Source of the DNA: Verrucomicrobiota bacterium
Lineage (GTDB): Bacteria > Verrucomicrobiota > Verrucomicrobiia > Limisphaerales > J093
Direction of reading: 5' to 3'
Length of the DNA: 52,420 nucleotides
NCBI GenBank assembly: GCA_016871715.1
Contig: VHCO01000024.1
Location: 1 to 52,420 of the forward strand
Shown here: piece after piece, positions 7,596 through 15,986 of the stretch
Layout of the letters: the number at the start of each line of letters is the position of its first letter
Position numbering within the stretch: position 1 is the stretch's first letter
Made by a program: the position numbers and the translations under genes
The notes under the pieces: generated by a model
Told to the model about the DNA's origin: nothing
What the model saw: the letters and a program-made list of their open reading frames with translations, nothing else
Databases searched by the model: none

Positions 7596-10500
7596 TTAAG
7601 GTTCTGTTGCCAAGCGGTAGAAGCGCTGTTCTGTGTTGGGCAAATCGGTGACGGTGATCGGCTTGCCATCGCCCTCGAGGTAGCGGAGCGTCTGCCAACG
7701 GGGTTGGGTTAAGGAGGGGGTGAACTCCAGACGATAGGCCACACCGCGTTGAGCGAAGAAGGAAAGGGCCACTGGCCCGCTACCTGGCGGGGGCGTGGCG
7801 AGTTGGATTGGGCTAGTTGGCAGCAAGGCCGGGCTGCGCTCGACCGGTGGCCGGAGGTAATCCTGGATGAACGCCTCGATGGTGGTTATCGTGGCCGGGC
7901 TGGCGCCGGTAGGTAGAAACGCTTCCAGTTCTGTGCCTGGTTGGCCGTGGCTGACTGCCAAGACGTAGGTTCCCGCCGGCAGGCTCGGTACGTCCAGCAA
8001 CACGTACGGCCGGCCCAATTGATCACGCGCAGGCAAAGCCGGCCCTCTGAGCGGCAGGTTTCCGACCCAGGCGCTGGCCAGCTCGACTGCCTGCGTGTTG
8101 AGCAGGCCCAGCCGGAGCGAGTCGCCCGAGTTGAGCGCGACGGCTAGTCGGAACGTGTCGCCCCCGCGCCATTCTAACAGGTAGAAATCCGGCGTGGTCA
8201 CGCGTCCGGCCCCATCCAGTTCGCGGACGATTTCCGCGAAGCCGCGCCGGAAGCGGGCCAACTCGGCCGGTTCAGTGGTCCGAGAGCGGTAGCGCGGGAA
8301 CCCGAACGCCTCGCCGCCGTTCGGCCAGTCCCAAGGCTGCCCACCCCCACTGCTGCCAAGTTCTTCTGCCAACGAGCAAAGTCGCGCGGGTGGGGCGCGG
8401 AAGGTGAGGGTCAACTCATAAGTGATGTACTCGCCGGGCTCGATCGGTCGGAGCCGCAGGATCATCCCTTCAAAGACGAACCGCGACGAAATCCTTGCGG
8501 GTGCCCCCCCCAGAACTACGAGCACTTCTTCCGTAATCGGCGCTACCACCTCTAACTGCAGTTCGGCATCCCACGAAACCTCGAGGTCCGGGTGGCAGTT
8601 GACCGCTTCGTAGAACTCGTAAGGCGGCAGATTCACGATCTTGAAACAGTCTCGGTCCGCTAGGTTGTGAAAGCTCAGATCGGGCACCCGGATTGTGGAG
8701 TCCAGCGGATCGGGGCCGACAAAGCGGGTTTGCCAGGCGAATTCGTCGTTATCAGCCCCGAGGTGGACGGCGCGCCGAGGCGGGTTGTTGTTGGGACGGC
8801 TCTCCGGGCGATTGGCCTCGTTGTCCTGGTCGAAGCGATCGCCGGGCGGCGGCGGGGCGGCCCAGGTGACCCAGGCGCTCACCACATAGACGTTGTCACT
8901 CGCGACCTCGCCGTGGACCCGAAAGCTGCGCCTAGCCCCGTTGAAGAGCAACGGGCTGACAAACTCGCGCACGGTCTCGTTGGCGCTGGCGGGGGCGGAG
9001 CGAGGGTCCACCTCGCGAAATCCGTCGCCGCTGATGGACAATGCGCCCCAACGATTGGTGTCCGGGGTGTGGAGCAGGATGACCGCCTGGTAAAGCCCCT
9101 CGGGCCAGCCATCGGATATCGGGGGCAGTGTAAACCTGTACCAATCATGATCCGTGAAGCTCACCCCATGAGGTGCCTCGCCCGGGATGAATAGAATCGT
9201 GCCCGTATGCTCCGCCGGCCGAGCCCGCCCGGCGAGTTCATCGAGATCGAAGGCCCTTTGAGGTAGATCATGACTATTGGCGGGCACCGTCTCGCTGAAG
9301 TTGAGGGACGAGTCATAGTCTCGGGCGAACCGGGGCAGGGCCTCCGCTCCGGCGGTCTGCATGGCCTGCAGGGGGCTGACCGACCGTTCGCCGTCCGGCA
9401 GGAGGGGCTCCGCCGTGTTCACCAGGATCCGGCGCACCCTTCCGGGAATCGCTTGCCGTTGGTCGGCCGCGAGCGCTGGATTGAGCGGATTGAGCGTGGG
9501 ATTGATGGCCATCAGGTTGGCGATCAAGCCGGTGACGTAGGGCGCAGCCGCGCTCGTGGCGCTGATGCGACGGGGGGTATGGTTTTGCGGGTCCGGCTCG
9601 ACCGCCTCGAGGGTGGGCGGGCCGTAGTAGCGCGACGGGACCGGCGCCCACAGATCGACTCGTCGGCCGGTGAATTCGGCGTTTGCCCACCGGGGGGGCG
9701 GGTCACCATCCTCGCCTGCGGCAATCCACTCGACGGCGCCCACGCACAGAACCCCGTCAATGACGCCCGGGATGATCTGCCAGTGATCCACGCTGATGTT
9801 GTCCAGGTCAATGAAACCGCGCACCAGCTCGGGCAAAGCCTCAGGTTCCAGTCGGTTGCCCGCGATGGAAACCACCGGCACACCCTGGTCCAGGGCAAAG
9901 GCCACCGCTTCTTCCATCGGCCCGCGCAGGTCGCCGGCGGCGATGAGGGCGGCGCAGACCGGGCCCGATAAATGCACGGCAATTCGACCTACGGTGCATT
10001 GCACAGCGGCATCCCAAGCCAGGAAAGGCCCAATGAATGGGACCGCGGCCAGCACGGCTGCTTCGGCGCACACCGCTTCAACCGCGAGCATCAGATAGCC
10101 AGTGAGCGCCAGGCAGAAGGCAGCGCGGCCGGCGGCGTCGCAGACGTCCATACCCACCCCCAGTTCGGTGGGAATCCGGCAGGGGTATCCCGCGCTGATG
10201 TTAATGATCGCCGCGCCATCCCACACAGCGCGGCGAATGCCCAGTCCGATCTCAAGAGCGTAGGAAGCCGTGCCGAACCGGTAGAGCATCGGCTCGATGA
10301 CTTGGCCGCCGGTGCCTGCGGCGCCGTACCCATTATTGACAATCCCGCCGGCGACGGTGACCACGCCATTGCCATGCCAGTTCCGCTCGCCAAAGAAGCT
10401 GGCCCCAGTCGTGGGAGGAGAGACCGCCGCGCCATCCTGGCAGCGGAAGCCGACCAAGAGACCCTCGACCAGGCTGCCGCCTTCCAGATCACACTGCACG

Positions 10501-12101
10501 CGCGCCGGGCGGAAGTCCGAGTTGGGCGAGAAACCATGGTCTAAGAACGCCACCGGAATGCGCTGGGTGTCATGGTCCCACAAGGCAAGGTAGCTCCACA
10601 CCTTCGGGAGTTCGAATGGCTGCGCTCGGAAGCTATCGCGAGTGATGTCATCGCGGAAGGGCTGCGCCTCGGGCTGCCAGCTCGGCTGACCCATCAGTTG
10701 CAGCCGCGGGTTGACGCCCACCGGAAAGCCGTTCAGTCGATGTTCGAGGGCGAGCGCACAAATCCTGAGGGCGTCCACCGAGCTGGCCAGCACCGGCCGT
10801 GACTTGCCGGCCAAGACCTGGAACTGAGGCAGCAAATCCAGCTTGGCGCGGGCGGGGTCCACCCGCACCAGATAGAGGCTGGGCTGCGTGCGATGGGATT
10901 GGTCCTCTTGGAGCAAATCGGTAAGCACCACCCGGCCACCGGTCGCGGCCAGAAACTGCTCCAGTTGCCGCGTGTTGCGCGGGCGGATGACCAACTCTTC
11001 GGTGGCGATCTGCACCGGCAAGCCGCCGGGATACGTCACGGTGCCAACCTTCTTGGCGCCGGGCTGCGGTTGAACTTCGTCCTCGGTCAGCGCCAGAGCA
11101 GGCCAGACCTGGGGCTGCGGCGTGCCGGATCGCTCAGCGGCGAGCATGGCGAAGTCGGCCACGATGTGTTCGCCGCTCGATGGATCTCCATCCCGTTGAG
11201 GATTGGTGAAGTAGAAGGCAAAGAAGACTTCACCGGGCTTGAGCACCAGGAGGTGGTCCCCTGCCCGCACCGAGGCCGCATGCTCGAATCGGCCGATGGG
11301 CACCGGCCGCTCGGTGACATAGCGGCGGCCCTCGTCCACGCGGCGAGCCGTGATCACTTCCACATCGCGGTTTTGCGAGCCGACCAGCACTAGGCCAACC
11401 TGCTCGCTGAGCAACTGGCCCTGATCGACGAGCAAACTGGCCGCGACCACATCGCTGGTGGCGTAGATCAACCGGTCGAGCTGGACCTCCAGGTGGCCGA
11501 CCAGTTGCGGGGTAATGATGCGTGTCCCAGGTTCTGCCGGCCTGAAATCAGGCCCCGTGACCAGGCTCACAAAGAGGCCCCGGAGCGTGAACTCACCGCC
11601 GCGCATCGTCTCAGCACCGGGCCCCACTGGCGGATCCTCTTGCGGACCGAGAGTGTTGACTTCGAGCTCCTTGCCCTCGACCAAGCCATAGGAGCGGCCC
11701 AGGATTCTGGCGAGTCCCGGTCTCAGGATCCGGAGATCCGGGAGGGCAGGCGTGGCGATTTGGTCCGCGCCCCGATCCGTGCGCAACGGTTTTCCCGAGG
11801 GGCGCGGATCTTGCCCCCAATGGTCGGTGACGGCCACATCACGCACCTGAGGTGCGGCGTTGGCGGAGAACAGCGCTTCGCGGAGGTGAATGACGTTGTC
11901 TCGCTCGGGGCTGAGCGCCGCGGCCTCGACGGCCGCCTGGATCGTGGGGTAGTCCGCCGAGGGCACGCCGAACTCGGCGGATCTGCCCGAGGGACACCCT
12001 GCCGGAGTCAGGAGCAGCAGTGACACAAGGGCGAGGGTCGGGCCGCCCTCCCGGACTTCGACACCAGCGGCGCGGTTTCGATGCAAGGGGATCGTTTTCA
12101 T
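7596..12101 (-). CDS. Giant secreted subtilase (S8 serine protease) with C-terminal beta domain
   Basis: The protein has 1501 residues. A hydrophobic stretch at 22-36 (LALVSLLLLTPAGC) acts as signal sequence. Residues 46-330 form an uncharacterised N-terminal region beginning with a parallel-beta-helix-like segment (SADYPTIQAAVEAA). The S8 domain spans about 500-870, with Asp521 (VAFLDHGFSPNSD), His576 (RNWHGNGVVTVAGG), oxyanion Asn749 (PVVSIAGNRLE) and Ser850 (ISATSAAAPYVTGLIANLM). Between His and Asn lies an unusual hydrophobic, Cys-rich insert (about 652-725). The C-terminus (about 1440-1500) resembles the YRLEFTPSLTQPRWQTL module common at the ends of verrucomicrobial secreted proteins. 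It lies 36 bases downstream of the repeat surface-protein gene and is probably co-transcribed with it. Confidence 0.9.
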   Translation of the reverse strand: MKTIPLHRNRAAGVEVREGGPTLALVSLLLLTPAGCPSGRSAEFGVPSADYPTIQAAVEAAALSPERDNVIHLREALFSANAAPQVRDVAVTDHWGQDPRPSGKPLRTDRGADQIATPALPDLRILRPGLARILGRSYGLVEGKELEVNTLGPQEDPPVGPGAETMRGGEFTLRGLFVSLVTGPDFRPAEPGTRIITPQLVGHLEVQLDRLIYATSDVVAASLLVDQGQLLSEQVGLVLVGSQNRDVEVITARRVDEGRRYVTERPVPIGRFEHAASVRAGDHLLVLKPGEVFFAFYFTNPQRDGDPSSGEHIVADFAMLAAERSGTPQPQVWPALALTEDEVQPQPGAKKVGTVTYPGGLPVQIATEELVIRPRNTRQLEQFLAATGGRVVLTDLLQEDQSHRTQPSLYLVRVDPARAKLDLLPQFQVLAGKSRPVLASSVDALRICALALEHRLNGFPVGVNPRLQLMGQPSWQPEAQPFRDDITRDSFRAQPFELPKVWSYLALWDHDTQRIPVAFLDHGFSPNSDFRPARVQCDLEGGSLVEGLLVGFRCQDGAAVSPPTTGASFFGERNWHGNGVVTVAGGIVNNGYGAAGTGGQVIEPMLYRFGTASYALEIGLGIRRAVWDGAAIINISAGYPCRIPTELGVGMDVCDAAGRAAFCLALTGYLMLAVEAVCAEAAVLAAVPFIGPFLAWDAAVQCTVGRIAVHLSGPVCAALIAAGDLRGPMEEAVAFALDQGVPVVSIAGNRLEPEALPELVRGFIDLDNISVDHWQIIPGVIDGVLCVGAVEWIAAGEDGDPPPRWANAEFTGRRVDLWAPVPSRYYGPPTLEAVEPDPQNHTPRRISATSAAAPYVTGLIANLMAINPTLNPLNPALAADQRQAIPGRVRRILVNTAEPLLPDGERSVSPLQAMQTAGAEALPRFARDYDSSLNFSETVPANSHDLPQRAFDLDELAGRARPAEHTGTILFIPGEAPHGVSFTDHDWYRFTLPPISDGWPEGLYQAVILLHTPDTNRWGALSISGDGFREVDPRSAPASANETVREFVSPLLFNGARRSFRVHGEVASDNVYVVSAWVTWAAPPPPGDRFDQDNEANRPESRPNNNPPRRAVHLGADNDEFAWQTRFVGPDPLDSTIRVPDLSFHNLADRDCFKIVNLPPYEFYEAVNCHPDLEVSWDAELQLEVVAPITEEVLVVLGGAPARISSRFVFEGMILRLRPIEPGEYITYELTLTFRAPPARLCSLAEELGSSGGGQPWDWPNGGEAFGFPRYRSRTTEPAELARFRRGFAEIVRELDGAGRVTTPDFYLLEWRGGDTFRLAVALNSGDSLRLGLLNTQAVELASAWVGNLPLRGPALPARDQLGRPYVLLDVPSLPAGTYVLAVSHGQPGTELEAFLPTGASPATITTIEAFIQDYLRPPVERSPALLPTSPIQLATPPPGSGPVALSFFAQRGVAYRLEFTPSLTQPRWQTLRYLEGDGKPITVTDLPNTEQRFYRLATEP

Positions 12102-12137
12102 GGCCAGGCGGGGAGCGGTGCCAACCCTGGGTGCGCA

Positions 12138-15100
12138 TTAGAAGATGACTTCGGTCGTGCGCACCGTAGCGACCCAGCGGGTTGGCGTCAGCGCTGTCCC
12201 GGGCGTCACGGCTTTGATGACCAGGGCATCGTTGGCGTCGTCGGCCTCCACCCACACATCCCAAGCCGCGAGGTCTTCGGCCAAGACCGTCTTGGCGGGC
12301 GCCCCCACCAAGGCCGTCGCGCCGAGGTGGTTGCGGACCACTCCGCTGAGCCGATAGCCGGCCGAGTTGCCAGTACCGGTTCGAGCCGCGACTAAGATGT
12401 CGAAGGTCCAGGTTCCCTGGGCGGGGATCTTCATCCGTTGGGTGGCGGCGTCGCCGTCCAGGAACAGCTCCGTCGCCGCCGCCGTCGTCAGCGTCCGCCG
12501 CAACACGTAGAGGGAGAATTGAGCCTCGCCGGCACTGGCCCAAGCGCCGCTGGCGTAAGCCAATTGGCCGTGGTTAGAGACCCGAGCGGCCTGGCCGCCC
12601 GGGACGGTGCCCAAATCGGCGCCCTGCTCGATCACGTTGCGTTGGCCACCGCCAACGGAACTACTGGGAGCTTTGGCCAGGATCGTGTTGTTGTCTCCGC
12701 CAGCAATCGTCGCGTAAGCGCTTTCGGTGGCTATGGTATTCTTGTTGCCGCCGCTGATCGTGGCAGAGTAGGCGGCGCGGTTGATGGTTTGGCCGCTGCC
12801 GCCGCCGACACTCCCGTAGTTTTCGCCGATGTGGTTGACCGCACCCGGCTCGCCCCCACCGCCGATGTTCGCCCCCACCACCCCTGCCAGAATCGAGTTG
12901 CCGGAAAAGCCGCCGACAATATTCGGCGTAGGCCCCGCCGGCAAGATGCGCAGGGCGTGGACATTGTTGACGCGAAACTCGAGGGGATCCAACTCGCCCG
13001 CCGTGGTGCCTAGGAAGTTCACGCCGGCTCCAATGTTGCCATTGCCCCGCAGGTTCCAGTAACAGTTGGTATAGTCGGTGCAACTGCGTGCGACCGCAAT
13101 GGCCAGTCCCTGGGCGTTTGGCGCCAGCGCGATGCCCTCTCCCGCCAGCAGCTTCAGACCAAAGGCAGCCTCAGGGTTTTGCTCGGTGGCCGGCGTGTAC
13201 TCCAAGCCGGGACTGGTCCCGAACCTCAGACTCGTGGCCGCCGCGGCATTCAGCGCCATCACGGTTTCGGTTGCGAGGTTTCCGGGCATGACCGCCTGCG
13301 CCATGATATGCTCCGGCCCGACCGCGGCTACTTGGAGAGCCTCCGGCCCGACCGAGCCCATCCCCAGCTTTTCGGCCGTCACGGCGCCATCGGCGATCTT
13401 CTCCTCGGTCACCGCGTCGGTGGCTAGGTTCACACTGGTGACGGCGCCGGTGGCCAGCTTGGAGCTAATGATGGCACCATCCGGAATCGCGCCTCCGCCC
13501 GGTAGAACGCGTTGGCCATCGAGCCACAGGCCGGCGCCATCGGTCACAAGACGGACTCCGCCGTAGGCGCACACCGCGAATTCGTTCCGGTAGCTCGAAT
13601 GGAACGGATTGGATGTGAAGCCCGACCAGACGAACGCGCCTTCGTGCATGGCTTTGGCGTGGTAGCCGCCCGCAAACGTGTAACTGGCCCGCGCTTCGTT
13701 CCCCGTGCCGCCGGGTATCATCGCGTACTGGGCATTCGATTTCACGATGTTCTGATGCCCACCCCCGATGAAGCTCCAGCGTCCGTTCGGATCAATGCGG
13801 TTCCCCGTGCCACCGAAAATCCCACTCTCGCCGGCCAACGCCTTGTTCCCCCACCCGCCGCCGATGACGGTCCAGTGGCCGGAATCCACAGGACCAGAGC
13901 CTCCAATCTCGTTGCCGCCGCCACCGCCAATGTAGCTATTCTGTCGTCCGACTATTTTGTTCGGTCCGCCGCCCCCGATGAACGAGCCGTCGGAGCCAGG
14001 CAAGATTTCACTGCTCCCACCGCCGGCGATGGTGGCATACGAAGCGAAGATCTTGTTGTTATTTCCACCGGCAATCGTGCTGGAGATGGCATTGTTGCGG
14101 ACCTGATTCGCGGACCCGCCGCCGATCGTCGCATTGTCAGCATGAGGCCCCACGTTATTCCCCGTGCCACCCCCGATCGTTGCCCAATCGGAATCCGAGA
14201 TTCGGTTCCAATATCCTCCGCCAATGATGCAATAGCCCGATGGGTCGATGTTGTTCCGCTCTCCGCCGCCGATGACGGCTGCCACGCTGCCAGTGGAAAC
14301 AAAATTGTAATGGCCGCCCCCAACCACCACCAGATCGGCCAGAACCTGGTTGTTGTCCCCGCCTGCGATCACCCCGCCTGAGACCTCAGGTCCTACAACA
14401 TTGTGGCGCCCGCCACCGATCAGGCTCGGGCTCACCAACGAACTGGGCCTCTGCGGAGGGGGCTGCAGCCGCAGCGCGCGCTCGGCGCCAAGGCGCAACT
14501 CGAGGGCGTGGCCGATTTGGATCGGCCCCATGATCTCGGTCACCCCGCTGACGCTGCGCCGCCAGAACTGCGTTGCGTCGTGACCGTCAAGCAAGGCGGC
14601 GTTCAGGTTGTCAACCTTTTGCGTGCTGCCGCTGCCGACCCGGAACGGCAGACCCGAGACCGGGTTGAAGGTGGGCGGCGCGGTGAATGTGTTGGGCTTG
14701 TCAAAGAAAGACGAGGCGATCGCCACCAGGCCCGTCGGACCGACCGCCGCAGCCACACCCGCCTGCAGGGCATGCAGGGCCGTGGGCACCGGTCTGACTT
14801 GTTGGCGGGGCAAGAGGGTCTGGAAGTCGGTCGGGCTGCCCGCTCGCCGCGCGGCCAGCTCGACCCAGCGCGGCTCGGCGTTGAACGACGGCCCAAAATC
14901 CACCTCAGCCGTGAACGCGCCGGTCGGGTCGGTCACGGCGGTCTGGCTGGTGACTTCACCCAGCAGATTCCCACCCGTGGCCGCGTCGTACAGGCGGAAC
15001 CGCAGGTCGAAGACTCCTGCCCCTGGGACGCCGCCCAGCGTCAGGCGAGCCTGGTAGGCGATGGTTGTGGGGGAGGATACTTGGGCCTGGGCTGGGCCCA

Positions 15101-15146
15101 GCGTCAGGAGGAAGCCCACCAGCAGTGGCAGTATGCGCTGATTCAT
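12138..15146 (-). CDS. Large repeat surface protein with YadA-head-like GGG repeats and tail-fibre-like regions
   Basis: The start MNQRILPLLVGFLLTLGPAQAQ at 15146 gives a clean signal peptide and 1002 residues; the frame opens six codons earlier. The N-terminal domain (about 25-130) has the pattern IAYQARLTLGGVPGAGVFDL typical of verrucomicrobial tail-fibre-like proteins. Residues about 235-500 hold roughly 16 repeats of the type [IV]-[IA]-G-G-G-x-x-N-x-[IV]. Next comes a KLATGAVTSVNLATDAVTEE-type helical repeat region, and about 740-860 hold seven more GGG repeats. The last 130 residues match the RMKIPAQGTWTFDILVAART module found on tail-fibre-like proteins. The repeats resemble left-handed beta-roll heads of trimeric autotransporters, but no YadA membrane anchor is seen. 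It is probably an exported adhesin or sheath protein. Confidence 0.82.
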   Translation of the reverse strand: MNQRILPLLVGFLLTLGPAQAQVSSPTTIAYQARLTLGGVPGAGVFDLRFRLYDAATGGNLLGEVTSQTAVTDPTGAFTAEVDFGPSFNAEPRWVELAARRAGSPTDFQTLLPRQQVRPVPTALHALQAGVAAAVGPTGLVAIASSFFDKPNTFTAPPTFNPVSGLPFRVGSGSTQKVDNLNAALLDGHDATQFWRRSVSGVTEIMGPIQIGHALELRLGAERALRLQPPPQRPSSLVSPSLIGGGRHNVVGPEVSGGVIAGGDNNQVLADLVVVGGGHYNFVSTGSVAAVIGGGERNNIDPSGYCIIGGGYWNRISDSDWATIGGGTGNNVGPHADNATIGGGSANQVRNNAISSTIAGGNNNKIFASYATIAGGGSSEILPGSDGSFIGGGGPNKIVGRQNSYIGGGGGNEIGGSGPVDSGHWTVIGGGWGNKALAGESGIFGGTGNRIDPNGRWSFIGGGHQNIVKSNAQYAMIPGGTGNEARASYTFAGGYHAKAMHEGAFVWSGFTSNPFHSSYRNEFAVCAYGGVRLVTDGAGLWLDGQRVLPGGGAIPDGAIISSKLATGAVTSVNLATDAVTEEKIADGAVTAEKLGMGSVGPEALQVAAVGPEHIMAQAVMPGNLATETVMALNAAAATSLRFGTSPGLEYTPATEQNPEAAFGLKLLAGEGIALAPNAQGLAIAVARSCTDYTNCYWNLRGNGNIGAGVNFLGTTAGELDPLEFRVNNVHALRILPAGPTPNIVGGFSGNSILAGVVGANIGGGGEPGAVNHIGENYGSVGGGSGQTINRAAYSATISGGNKNTIATESAYATIAGGDNNTILAKAPSSSVGGGQRNVIEQGADLGTVPGGQAARVSNHGQLAYASGAWASAGEAQFSLYVLRRTLTTAAATELFLDGDAATQRMKIPAQGTWTFDILVAARTGTGNSAGYRLSGVVRNHLGATALVGAPAKTVLAEDLAAWDVWVEADDANDALVIKAVTPGTALTPTRWVATVRTTEVIF
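12580..12930 (-). repeat. Coding repeat block 2 of the surface protein (about 7 GGG units)
   Basis: The units read NIVGGFSGNSI, NIGGGGEPGAV, SVGGGSGQTI, TISGGNKNTI, TIAGGDNNTI, SVGGGQRNVI and TVPGGQAARV. Conservation is at the protein level; the DNA copies have diverged, so this is not a recent tandem duplication. Boundaries are approximate. Confidence 0.75.
13655..14440 (-). repeat. Coding repeat block 1 of the surface protein (about 16 GGG units)
   Basis: Successive units include LIGGGRHNVV, VIAGGDNNQV, VVGGGHYNFV, VIGGGERNNI, IIGGGYWNRI, TIGGGTGNNV, TIGGGSANQV and FIGGGHQNIV, with spacings of roughly 13-20 residues. The regular G-G-G-x-x-N-x-[IV] pattern is what a beta-roll with one turn per unit would need. 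Boundaries are approximate. Confidence 0.78.
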
Positions 15147-15312
15147 AGCTCGTTGCGGTTGCATTGCGGCTGAGCCGGTTCATCGGCCCACCTTGCATCA
15201 ATGGGGCGCGCCGCCGAATCTTTCACCCAAGCGGCGAATTATTTTGAAAGAAAGGAGCGCCCGCCGCATTGATGAGGTCAGGACTGGGCGGGACGCGCCC
15301 AGCCAGCGAACC

Positions 15313-15948
15313 ATGTCGGCCGAGCAAGACGAACTCATTCCCACGCGGCCCACGTTGCTGGAGCGGTTGAAGGACCTCGACAACCACGCCAGTTGGCAGG
15401 AGTTCTTCAACACCTACGGCCCCCTCATGCGCAGCGCCGCCCGGAAATGCGGGTTGACCGAAGCCGAGGCCCAGGATGCCGTGCAGGAAACCGTCATCGC
15501 CGTGGCCCGGCATCTGCCTGGGTTCGTCTACGATCCGAAGGTGTGCTCGTTCAAGAGCTGGCTGCTGCTGATCACCCGCCAACGCATTGTCTGGCAACTC
15601 CGCAAACGTTCGCCGCCCGCCGCGCGCCGCGCCACTGCGCCGGACGACGCCACCGGCACCGCCACCATCGATCGGGTTCCCGCTCCCGCCGAGGCGGAGT
15701 TGCCAGCGTACTGGGACGCCGAATGGCAGAGGAACCTCCTGGCGACCGCGGTCGAGCGGGTCAAGCTCCAGGTGCGCCCCAAACAATTCCAGATCTTCGA
15801 CCTGTACGCGCTCCAGCACTGGCCTGCGCGCGAGGTCGCCCAGGCCCTGAAGGTCAACCTGGCCCAAGTCTACCTGGCCAAGCACCGAGTCACGGTCCTC
15901 CTGAAGCGGGAAGTCGCCAGACTCGAGTGCCCACGGGGACACGACTAG
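15313..15948 (+). CDS. ECF-like RNA polymerase sigma-70 factor
   Basis: The ATG at 15313 gives 211 residues (MSAEQDELIPTRPTLLERL); the open frame extends upstream to 15193 but without sigma-like sequence. Region 2 is visible in FFNTYGPLMRSAARKCGLTE, AEAQDAVQETVIAVARHL and SWLLLITRQRIVWQLRKR (the -10 recognition helix). Region 4 appears as IFDLYALQHWPAREVAQALK followed by a helix-turn-helix ending HRVTVLLKREV. It is 38 bases upstream of a WD40 receptor kinase. That arrangement is recurrent in Planctomycetota and Verrucomicrobiota, where the kinase is thought to control the sigma factor. It is divergent from the surface-protein/subtilase unit across 166 bases, which makes that unit a candidate target. 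Confidence 0.9.
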   Translation: MSAEQDELIPTRPTLLERLKDLDNHASWQEFFNTYGPLMRSAARKCGLTEAEAQDAVQETVIAVARHLPGFVYDPKVCSFKSWLLLITRQRIVWQLRKRSPPAARRATAPDDATGTATIDRVPAPAEAELPAYWDAEWQRNLLATAVERVKLQVRPKQFQIFDLYALQHWPAREVAQALKVNLAQVYLAKHRVTVLLKREVARLECPRGHD

Positions 15949-15986
15949 TCGGCGCTGCTCGGCTGGCCTGCTGAGCCAGGTGACAG

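Noticed and set aside
11994..12101. Lipoprotein signal at Cys36 of the subtilase (LTPAGC)
   Set aside because: Pro at position -3 does not fit the lipobox [LVI]-[ASTVI]-[GAS]-C; ordinary signal peptide or anchor is preferred.
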